Assembly: GCA_000012145.1 (NCBI GenBank)
Contig: CP000054.1
Coordinates: 1 to 62,829 of the forward strand
Length of the DNA: 62,829 nt
Source: Rickettsia felis URRWXCal2
Lineage (GTDB): Bacteria; Pseudomonadota; Alphaproteobacteria; Rickettsiales; Rickettsiaceae
Direction of reading: 5' to 3'
Position 1 is the stretch's first letter, and each line of letters begins with the position of its first letter. Below, in pieces: positions 55,764 to 62,829 of the stretch. The notes under the pieces are model-generated. The model had not been told where the DNA came from. It did not search any database and worked only from the letters and a program-made list of their open reading frames with translations. Position numbers and translations under genes: made by a program.

Positions 55764-56879
55764 TTAGGACTTGAGAAGTTGGTTGAGCTCAGAGATAGAA
55801 AGTCCTGTGACTTTAGAGATAAAAGAAATATCAGAACCAGCATTAAGCATATTTTTAGCTACTTCCATAGTTCTTTTAGCTTCCCCGATTTGCATTCCTC
55901 TTGCTTCCCCGATCTGCATGCCCTCATTTCTACCAATCTGCATGCCTTGGACCATTCCTTTTTGTACGCCTTCATCAATATATTTATCAGCAATAGTTCT
56001 CATAAGTCCCTCTTGATCTGCTTTATTTAAGTGTTTTGCTATGATCTTAGCTAGCTCTACTTGTTTATCTTCAGATACCTTAGCGTCACTATACCATAAT
56101 AACCACTTAATGTAAATGTAGCCATTTTCCTTATCTATTTCAATACTACTTTCAAACTTCTCAAGTAGACTTTGCCAGAGATTTAAGATATCACGAGCTT
56201 TGATATGTTTAAGCATATACTCTATCATACCAAGATGCTTCTTTTGCTCTATCTCATCATCACTTTGTTTTTGTAAGTCTACAAGTAAATACTCGCCGCC
56301 CATCATTTCCTTAGCAGTCTTGCAATCTTCAAATAACTCCCAAAAGCTCCTTGGAGCATTATACAGCTTATCATTTGCGTATACTACTATAGGACATATT
56401 AGAGGTAGTTTATTATCTTTTTCTGCTGCAGCATTACTTTTATTTTTATTGGCGTCCTTATGTCTTTTGCATAAAAGAAGCATATATTGCCAAAGTCTAA
56501 AAGCTATCCAGTAATCGCTACTAGACTGGTGCTCGATCAGAACGTAAACGTACGCTTTGTCATTATTGGCACTTCCAGTAGTACTATCTTTAATATTATT
56601 CTTGTTTAAAGAAACAGAATAAACGACATCACTAAATCTTTTGCGTAAATCCTCAGTAACAAAACTTTCCTTTTCTATTTTAATACTATTAAGATTAATC
56701 TTGTTCTTAAACGACGCTGGCAAATAATGCTCTAAAAACTCACGAGCAGCTACAGGCTCACTCATGACCTTTTTAAATAGCTCATCATGCCTTGGACGCT
56801 CGGCAGTAGTATCATTAGCATCGCCATTTGTACTTACGTCTGTTTGCTGTTGCCTCTGATTATGCTCTTCATTAGTCAT
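55764..56879 (-). CDS. Rpn-family PD-(D/E)XK nuclease, second copy
   Basis: This 371-aa paralog of the 40689 gene has RPRHDELFKKVMSEPVAARE, RFSDVVYSVSL, VYVLIEHQSSSDYWIAFRLW and LICPIVVYANDK. Near the C-terminus it has more GMQIG units than the other copy (GMVQGMQIGRNEGMQIGEAR then GMQIGEAKR). The end SKVTGLSISELNQLLKS is conserved. It follows the TOPRIM gene by 12 bp in the same direction. The intact frame suggests activity; the role is probably in DNA recombination or IS-like mobility. Confidence 0.85.
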   Translation of the reverse strand: MTNEEHNQRQQQTDVSTNGDANDTTAERPRHDELFKKVMSEPVAAREFLEHYLPASFKNKINLNSIKIEKESFVTEDLRKRFSDVVYSVSLNKNNIKDSTTGSANNDKAYVYVLIEHQSSSDYWIAFRLWQYMLLLCKRHKDANKNKSNAAAEKDNKLPLICPIVVYANDKLYNAPRSFWELFEDCKTAKEMMGGEYLLVDLQKQSDDEIEQKKHLGMIEYMLKHIKARDILNLWQSLLEKFESSIEIDKENGYIYIKWLLWYSDAKVSEDKQVELAKIIAKHLNKADQEGLMRTIADKYIDEGVQKGMVQGMQIGRNEGMQIGEARGMQIGEAKRTMEVAKNMLNAGSDISFISKVTGLSISELNQLLKS

Positions 56880-56891
56880 GCTTGTAAACCC

Positions 56892-58752
56892 TTAAAATCT
56901 CATCGTCATTGTATGTTCTAACTCTCTTTCTAGGCGTAGCTCTTTAACTTCTGCTTTTACTTTTGCAAAGGTTGCAGCTATTTGCTTCTCATCTATAAAG
57001 CTTGGTATATCATTCTGCATCTCATGCTTCATATATTTAAGCGGACAGGAATATTTCTTAGATCCTATTATCACATGCTCATCATCTAATAGCTGCTTAA
57101 TATTCTCATTATGGCGATCCATATAATGTTTCTCACATGTTTTACTTAAATTCTTAAGAACATTTTGACTATCATTAGAGTTAAATTGATTTAGTATCTC
57201 GTGATCATTTAATATACCATGTTTCTTAGCATATACTACCATATTATGCATATTTGTAATAAGCTTATCTTGCTCTATAGACTTAGCATTCGAGATCGCA
57301 GATAATACACTGCTATCATACTGCCCTGCATATTTAAGCTTGCCATTAAGAGACTTAAAGAACTCATGTTCACGGCGAATTGTAGTTAACATTTCATCGG
57401 TAGTTTTAGCATCTACTTTATCTTTTCTGATCTGCTGATGCTGAGTTTCTAAATGATGACGCTCTAAACTGCTATCAAAGTGCTTATATGTCTCTGCTAA
57501 GTCCTTACTACCTTTAAGCTCTGCTAATATGTCTTGTGTACTGAACACCCCATGCTGTTCTGCTTCTGCTGCTGCATCTTTTAATTGAGGTAAAAGTTCT
57601 TGTTCCTTGTATTCAAGAGCTTGTTCCACTAGATCCACAAATTTATAATTAAATGTTGTATATTTAATATTGCCATTTTGTTCTATAAAGAACTTTTGAT
57701 CTTTCTCTAAAGCTACAAATATCTCGGATACTGTTTTTGCTACCAATATCTCATGTTTGATTTGCTGCGTATGTTCTATTAAGGTCTTACGCTCCGATTC
57801 TCTTTCTATATCAGCAAGTCTTTTATGTTCTAGGTATTTCTGTCGGTCCTGATAGACTGTGTAGCTAGTAGCAACTTGTGCATACGATCTTTGCTGCCAC
57901 GCTTTAAGCGTGCAATGTGCTTCATATACTGAATTTGCAATCTTATTTTTGTCAGTAGCATCTAGTGCGTATCTATTACTATACTCTGAGATAGTACTAT
58001 ACACGTCTCGTGCTATCTCTTTGTGGTGACTATCAGGTACATCATTGATATTCATGCCAAGCTGAGCTGAATGTAGGATAGATACGTCACGAACAATGTT
58101 TCTGTATCATGTTACTTTCTCATGTGATTCACCATAGTTTTTCACCATCAGTTCCAAATGACCTCTGTATACTACATTTGTACCTGCGATACCGCTATAT
58201 TCTAACGCTTTTTTCTCGTATAGATTTTGCGTATCATCTATTAACTTAGTTCGATGCTCTATAGTCTCAATATCAGAAGTATTGTTGCTATCACTTAACT
58301 CCTTGATACTTTTGCTTAAACGCTCGTCACGCATCGCAAGACTAGTTAATATATCTTGATACATTATTGAGTCATATTTTAAATAATCATGTGCTACGCC
58401 GCCCTTACCTGTCGCCTCTAAATATTTAATATAATGACTTGATTTTTCTTGATCCCACTTCTCAGGCAATAAGTCTTTGTGAGTACTGCCGCCAAATTGT
58501 AGTCTTCTTGGATCAACTACGCTTACAAAACCTATATGCTCATTTGCCTTGTTAATCTTGTCCTTTATCACCTCTGCTGCTTTAAAGCCTGGCTGATCAT
58601 TATCAGGCCATATTATTGCATCCCGCCACTGAAACTGAAGCTGACTCCAATTGACTCTATCAGCAGCGTTACTGCCGCCCATCCATGATACTACGTTATA
58701 GTCAGGTAATATCCTAGATGCAGCTATAGCGGCTTTTTCTCCTTCTATAGCT
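56892..58752 (-). pseudogene. TOPRIM-domain protein with an in-frame TGA, 5' end lost
   Basis: The open stretch starts at 58752 with IEGEKAAIAASRILPDYNVV (TOPRIM glutamate motif) and goes on through AIIWPDNDQPGFKAAEVIKD (the DxD-type motif). It reaches TGA at 58107-58109 after ESHEKVT. The same frame continues YRNIVRDVSILHSAQLG and remains open to 56892. The second part contains two copies of a 100-residue unit (AKTVSEIFVALEKDQKFFIE and AKTTDEMLTTIRREHEFFKS). TOPRIM proteins of this kind on plasmids are linked to primase function in transfer. The N-terminus is replaced by an IS630-type remnant at about 58755. Confidence 0.8.
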
Positions 58753-58809
58753 TAATGCGATAAGGTAGTGACTTATAGTATGAGTTGGATTATACTAAAT
58801 GAAAAACTT

Positions 58810-59241
58810 ATGGCAAAGGCATATTCATACGATTTAAGAATACGAGTAATAAAAAGTTTAACAGAAGGTAAAACAATAAAAGAGACTTCTGAGATATACT
58901 CTATTAGTAGGAAGACTATAATAGAGTGGAAAGAATTAAAGAAACAAACTGGGGATGTCAAAGCAAAAAGTGGTTATCATACAGGACATCGTAGAATAAT
59001 AAGAGACATAGAGGGATTTAAAAAATTTATAGAATTAAATTTTGATAAAACCACCATGGAGCTAGCTAATAACTGAAGTCAAAAAGTATCTACAAGTACA
59101 ATATCAAGATTGCCTAATAAATTAGGTTATAGTTATAAAAAAAACTTTTCTTCATCCGAAAAGGGATATTGGTCAAGGAATGAGTTTATATTGAAACTAA
59201 AAACTATAGATAAACAAGATTTATGTATATTGTGCTATGCC
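58810..59241 (+). pseudogene. IS630-family transposase N-terminal fragment
   Basis: MAKAYSYDLRIRVIKSLTEG with the HTH SISRKTIIEWKELKKQTGD is the N-terminus of IS630-type transposases. After LANN a stop and frame change occur, and the next frame reads KVSTSTISRLPNKLGYSYKK and soon loses similarity. The DDE catalytic part is absent. Confidence 0.75.
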
Positions 59242-59523
59242 GTCATACTTAAGTTGCAGCATTATAATTGGGATAGCTTATTAGCATATATTCAATGCTG
59301 TTTTTTGAATACAGAATCTACCATTAAAATATGGAATGTTCAAAGTAAAATTATTTCAGTACGTTGTGTAGATATCTTAAATAATAATGAATATATGCAA
59401 ATCGTACATTCAGGCATAATATTGTTAATATTAATGTTACTTGCTATATGCGTTATGCCTATTATTTTACTTACAGTATGCTTGATAATGTATACTATAA
59501 TTTCAGAACTAAAGCGATTTTAG
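59242..59523 (+). other. Chimeric open stretch with a hydrophobic segment
   Basis: The frame running from 59110 continues past the transposase remnant into CYAVILKLQHYNWDSLLAYI and a long hydrophobic segment near its end (IILLILMLLAICVMPIILLT). It is probably a fusion of debris with the end of a membrane protein gene. No independent start or family could be supported. Confidence 0.3.
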
Positions 59524-59532
59524 TAATAAGGA

Positions 59533-59757
59533 ATGAGCATAGACTATTATTGGACTAAAGATCATAAATATTATAGATTAACTACTCAGGCTAATTTATT
59601 TTGCACTACCGATATTATATGTAGTTGGGGGTCCTTGTATGCTAATAGAGGGAATTACAAAGTGATTCATTGTAATTCTCAAAATGAGATTGATATGCAT
59701 ATTAAGCGTATCGCTAGAATCAGAAAATCGAGAGGTTATAAAAATAATTTAACTTAA
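59533..59757 (+). CDS. Stand-alone WGR-domain peptide
   Basis: This 74-aa product (MSIDYYWTKDHKYYRLTTQA, SWGSLYANRGNYKVIHCNSQ, HIKRIARIRKSRGY) matches the whole WGR domain of the exonuclease at 33232 and stops right after it. It may be a functional single-domain protein or the stump of a copy whose nuclease part (perhaps 49641..50183) was separated by rearrangement. A TPR remnant follows 14 bp later. Confidence 0.6.
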   Translation: MSIDYYWTKDHKYYRLTTQANLFCTTDIICSWGSLYANRGNYKVIHCNSQNEIDMHIKRIARIRKSRGYKNNLT

Positions 59758-59771
59758 AAGGTGTAAATAAG

Positions 59772-60087
59772 ATGAATAATAATGATGATGTACAACAATT
59801 AAAACAATACAAAATTAATGGCGATTTGTTTATGAACGTCACAAAAGCTATTCAAGAGTATGATAAAGCTATCTCATTCAATCCTAGTGATCCAGATACA
59901 TACCTTAATGAAAGGTGATATATTATCGAGTCTTTCAATGGATGAAGAAGCAATCACAGAGTATCACAATGCAAGATTAGTTAACCTGCATAATGATGAT
60001 ACAAATTATCAACAAATTATTCAAGACATGATATCTCTATCGCATAACATACCACAATGTATTAGAAATGACCCAAAATATAACTAA
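59772..60087 (+). pseudogene. Frameshifted small TPR protein
   Basis: ATG 59772 (AAAAGG upstream) starts MNNNDDVQQLKQYKINGDLF with a TPR-like unit (AIQEYDKAISFNPSDPDTYL). It shifts near 59915, and the next frame continues MKGDILSSLSMDEEAITEYH, the second TPR unit, to 60087. One indel breaks the gene. Confidence 0.6.
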
Positions 60088-60200
60088 TGATATAGAACCG
60101 TCTGTGACTCCACTAGGAGACAATGCCAACGAACATTTTGATCATTAAACACTACTTTTATACATAGTAAAAATTTTTACTAATTGCGTGATTTAAGTTT

Positions 60201-60287
60201 AGTCTCATAAAGTATACTTTATGAGACTAATAAAATACTTGTCTCAATTAATGTCTCATTATATAATTCTCTTAAACTATGAGATAT
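60201..60287. promoter_or_regulatory. res-like recombination site before the resolvase
   Basis: A perfect 28-bp palindrome at 60201-60228 has arms AGTCTCATAAAGTA. Further half-sites TGTCTCA and ATGAGAT follow at about 60240-60287, just before the resolvase ATG. Serine resolvases act at such multi-part sites next to their own gene, and the site also serves as the promoter/operator region. Confidence 0.65.
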
Positions 60288-60291
60288 TATT

Positions 60292-60840
60292 ATGGCAAAA
60301 GTTGGATATGCACGCGTTAGTTCATTAGGTCAATTACTCAGCATCCAATTAGATAAATTAAAAGATTGTGATAAAATATTTCAAGAAAAGAAATCCGGTC
60401 TTGATGGAACAAGAAGTGCATTAAAAAATGCACTGGATTATGTACGTGAGGGCGATATCTTTATTGTTACAAAATTAGATAGGTTAGCACGCTCTACTGC
60501 ACATCTATGCAAAATAGCCGAGATTTTAAATCAGAAATCTGTGGCTCTGAAAGTTTTAGATCAAAATATCGATACTAAAGATGCGACTGGTCGGTTAATA
60601 TTTAATGTGTTAGGAGCGATCGGACAATTTGAAACTGAGATTAGAGCCGAGAGGCAAATAGATGGAATCCTAAAAGCAAAAGAGCGAGGTATACAGTTTG
60701 GGAAGAAACAATACTTAACAAAGCAACAATTAAATGATCTTAAAGAAAAACGAAAACAAGGTATTAAAATCAAAAACCTGATGCAAGAATTCAATTTATC
60801 AAAAGCCTCAATATATCGCTATCTTGCACAGGAAGTATAA
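60292..60840 (+). CDS. Serine resolvase
   Basis: This 182-aa resolvase/invertase family enzyme begins KVGYARVSSLGQLLSIQLDK (nucleophilic Ser in ARVSS), continues with FIVTKLDRLARSTAHL and FNVLGAIGQFETEIRAERQ, and has a C-terminal HTH (KIKNLMQEFNLSKASIYRYL). The length is right for the Tn3-resolvase group. The frame is intact. A likely role is resolving plasmid multimers or cointegrates at the palindromic site directly upstream. It is clearly different from the frameshifted resolvase at 32042. Confidence 0.92.
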   Translation: MAKVGYARVSSLGQLLSIQLDKLKDCDKIFQEKKSGLDGTRSALKNALDYVREGDIFIVTKLDRLARSTAHLCKIAEILNQKSVALKVLDQNIDTKDATGRLIFNVLGAIGQFETEIRAERQIDGILKAKERGIQFGKKQYLTKQQLNDLKEKRKQGIKIKNLMQEFNLSKASIYRYLAQEV

Positions 60841-60946
60841 TATGTAAGATCAAATCTTCGGGCTGTTGAAAAAGTTATAAAAAGAAGTAGAAGAGAGTTA
60901 ATCTAAGGAATAAGCTGTATTTTTATGTTTAAATGAAGATATAAAG

Positions 60947-61349
60947 ATGCAAGGTTATAAGCTTGATCAAAGTGTGAGATGTAATAGCCTTAGCTTAAGG
61001 CACATGATACCTAATGATCATAGGATTCATGAAGCTAAAGAATTAGAGGCAGTCACGTAAAACATTCATTACAGTTATGTTTTTTAAGTTAAGTTGTATT
61101 ATTTTGATAATGATGCATCTATAAGTTATTAATATAGATTAATAACTATAACTTTTAAGGTTAGTTATGATTGGATTATTCCTATAATTTTATAAGTTTG
61201 GAAGCCTCAAATGTTTTACGTGACTGGCTCTTAGAATTTTCTTTTATCTATGAAATAACTAAAAATCGTTATTGTGCTAATTATGGACGTCCATCAATTG
61301 ATCCTGTATTATTTTTTAGGATGCAAATAATAAGTTACTTAATATGGTA
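60947..61349 (+). pseudogene. Scattered IS1182-like transposase remnants
   Basis: MQGYKLDQSVRCNSLSLRHM followed by IPNDHRIHEAKELE, and after a gap VLRDWLLEFSFIYEITKNRY then GRPSIDPVLFFRMQIISYL, fit the N-terminal part of IS1182-type transposases (usual form IGRPSIDPV). The catalytic part is missing. The neighbouring sequence 60841-60946 starts with an IS481-like end and holds no gene. Confidence 0.6.
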
Positions 61350-61501
61350 ATAAAATCAAATAGACGATTATGTAAAGAAATTCAGCTAAATATAGCTCTT
61401 TTTGACACTATTTTACTTAACTTGACGGTTCCAAAATAGGATAATTACGTCCAAAAGATCACAATACATACCCTTCCGAACAAAGCCTCTCTCAACACAG
61501 G

Positions 61502-61687
61502 TATAGCCAATCCTAAATAAAGTGGTTACGCTGCATTGAGTGTTTTGTAGTATTCTTTTGATACAAAGATTCAGTATCATTCCATAGCTACGATCATGGA
61601 ATCCAGTTTTTTTCCAAAGGTTTTCTAGATCCCGTGACCAAGGGACTAGATGATATTTTATAGCCACTTTATTTAGGATTGGCTATA
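61502..61687. repeat. 186-bp palindromic element (MITE-like)
   Basis: Perfect 24-bp terminal inverted repeats (starting TATAGCCAATCCTAAATAAA) enclose about 138 bp, which itself contains partial pairing (GATCCCGTGACCAAGGG). It resembles the small palindromic repeats common in Rickettsia genomes or a MITE. The open frame through it (61413..61667, minus) is a by-product. Confidence 0.75.
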
Positions 61688-61732
61688 CTACTTCATTTCC
61701 CTTTACTCACGCCTTTCTTTTTCCTGGCCTCT

Positions 61733-62829
61733 CTAAAACTGTCCAGTACTATAACCAGTGTCTCCAACTATGTTTGTAGTATTGTCCTCAAGAAATATTC
61801 TACAATCTCCTGAAATATTTGTAGGACCATCAGGAAAAAGAGTTAAATATTTTGAGTCAATTTGATTCAACAATTCACCCAAAGAATAAGATTTATGTAA
61901 AGGTTGTACAGTAGTAGGACGTAAAATATAAATACCAGTTTTTATTTCTTTAGCTTTATCACATAAATTATAATCATATGTACCACCTCCTAATATTTTA
62001 TTTTCAGCCGAGTCTATATCTCTATTAAACTGTATAGTAGTAATTGTACTTCTACTATCAGGTTTGGTAGCAATAAGAGCTGTGTGACCCTTTACAAGAT
62101 AAATATCACCTTCTTGAATTAATCTCAACTGGCTATCTTGAATATCACCACTTAAAAAAGTTACCGCTTGATAGTGATATTTAGGGTCTGGGCTCCCTGT
62201 TTCTATACTGGCCTCATACGCTGCTTGCATGTTGGTAGTATTTATATCTTTAATTTGATCGGTAGTCAGATAAGTTGCTTTACCTACCGCAGTAGAACAA
62301 TCCTCAGGACCAAACACTAATTGTTCCTTAAAATAACGATGGGCACCATACTGATAATCACCAAAAAGTGTCATACCATTTTTAGTAGCAAACGAATATG
62401 ATGCGGGAACAATACTATCAGGTAATGCATAGCTACTATCTATAAAAGGAAAGAAAGTGGCAGCTCCAGCTAGATTATCTTGCTTCTTATTACAACTAGC
62501 AACAATATCAGCAAGTAATACTGAACTAACAGAAGGATTTTCGTTACCCCAATATTGGGTATTACTCGGTGATTGTAAAACTGGCAGACTATCACAAGGA
62601 ATCTCATTAGATAAGTTGTGATAAAATTTACCCGCTAATATTTGTGTTATTAAGCTTTCTTCTTGCTCCTTAATCCATCCTTTAGCCATATTAAGTTGTA
62701 GATGAGTTTTGTTACTCTTTATAGGGAATCCTATCTTATTTAAATCTTGAGTCTTTAAGTAATCATTTATTGATATACTAGTACAATAATTTTCAGAAAT
62801 TTTTTGTAAAAATTGCTGTTCTAACTCCT
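61733..62829 (-). CDS. Main part of the origin-spanning 411-aa protein, possible cysteine peptidase fold
   Basis: This continues the frame that starts at 139 and crosses the ends of the window. The full product is 411 aa with no signal peptide or membrane segment. About residues 222-300 contain GPEDCSTAVGKATYL and GDIYLVKGHTALIATKP, with Cys224 and His295. The spacing and pattern (DCS near a helix start, GD..., GHT.LI) resemble NlpC/P60- or CHAP-type papain-like amidases, where Cys and His are catalytic. I recognise no close family, and flanking regions (GTYDYNLCDKAKEIKTGIYI) are unassigned. If the fold is right it could cut peptidoglycan or a host protein. Confidence 0.72.
   Translation of the reverse strand, partial: ELEQQFLQKISENYCTSISINDYLKTQDLNKIGFPIKSNKTHLQLNMAKGWIKEQEESLITQILAGKFYHNLSNEIPCDSLPVLQSPSNTQYWGNENPSVSSVLLADIVASCNKKQDNLAGAATFFPFIDSSYALPDSIVPASYSFATKNGMTLFGDYQYGAHRYFKEQLVFGPEDCSTAVGKATYLTTDQIKDINTTNMQAAYEASIETGSPDPKYHYQAVTFLSGDIQDSQLRLIQEGDIYLVKGHTALIATKPDSRSTITTIQFNRDIDSAENKILGGGTYDYNLCDKAKEIKTGIYILRPTTVQPLHKSYSLGELLNQIDSKYLTLFPDGPTNISGDCRIFLEDNTTNIVGDTGYSTGQF

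Noticed and set aside
61413..61667. 84-aa minus-strand frame
   Set aside because: It lies mostly within the 186-bp palindromic element, so the frame is incidental.

Overview
This window looks like a complete circular plasmid of a Rickettsia. The base composition is strongly AT-rich. The gene set is that of a rickettsial plasmid: a DnaA-domain-containing plasmid initiator, ParA-type partition modules, F-type and Ti-type conjugation remnants, patatin phospholipase, plasmid small heat-shock proteins, a Sca-type autotransporter, ankyrin and TPR genes, Rpn nuclease genes and many decayed IS elements. From memory, the length (62,829 bases) and this content match plasmid pRF of Rickettsia felis; that is recall, not a search. 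Circularity is supported directly: the leftward ORF leaving position 1 continues in frame at position 62829, giving one 411-codon gene with a good ribosome binding site.

Layout. 1-9.4 kb: a dead IS5-type transposase, a frameshifted two-domain HTH gene, partition module 1 (parA1 plus a small DNA-binding partner, surrounded by ATTACA-N2-TGTAAT sites), a CopG-like protein and the intact initiator, followed by a restriction-modification gene killed by a 16-bp tandem duplication and joined to a piece of a PleD-like regulator. 9.5-16.9 kb: a leftward block with patatin phospholipase, two paralogous proteins sharing an IR..IY.RFADEI motif, thymidylate kinase, an ankyrin peptide and three TPR proteins. 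16.9-21.0 kb: a second rep/par module (rep broken, parA2, an RHH protein, an HTH protein) bounded by a long inverted repeat whose arms carry mirrored outward promoters. 21-29.5 kb: the frameshifted autotransporter, a TPR-Lon protease fusion, a large coiled-coil protein, a protein ending in a eukaryotic-type CaaX box and an HTH regulator.

29.7-46.2 kb: conjugation and maintenance genes, many damaged: a pilin-like stub cut by an IS256-type element, a serine resolvase, a His-rich lipoprotein, a ParB-like gene with a WGR-DEDDh exonuclease, Ti-type TraD and TraA relaxase/helicase, an Rpn nuclease, an ankyrin protein, an F-type coupling protein and TraG. 46.4-59 kb: IS-rich accessory DNA carrying a GH18-like enzyme, two Hsp20 proteins (one with a signal peptide), a GH84 O-GlcNAcase-like enzyme, a second Rpn gene and a TOPRIM protein. 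59-62.8 kb: a WGR peptide, a TPR remnant, an intact resolvase with a res-like palindrome, transposase relics, a 186-bp palindromic element and the origin-spanning gene.

Reading as a whole: replication and stability genes look functional (rep1, parA1, parA2, the second resolvase), conjugation is decaying (frameshifts and in-frame stops in traA, the coupling protein, traG and the TOPRIM gene), and several intact genes look host-directed (patatin, GH84, CaaX protein, ankyrin and TPR proteins). The mosaic of two rep/par modules, a chimeric parA scar and repeated gene pieces suggests fusion and rearrangement of two ancestral plasmids. I saw no rRNA or CRISPR array, and no tRNA gene, though small RNA genes could be missed by eye.
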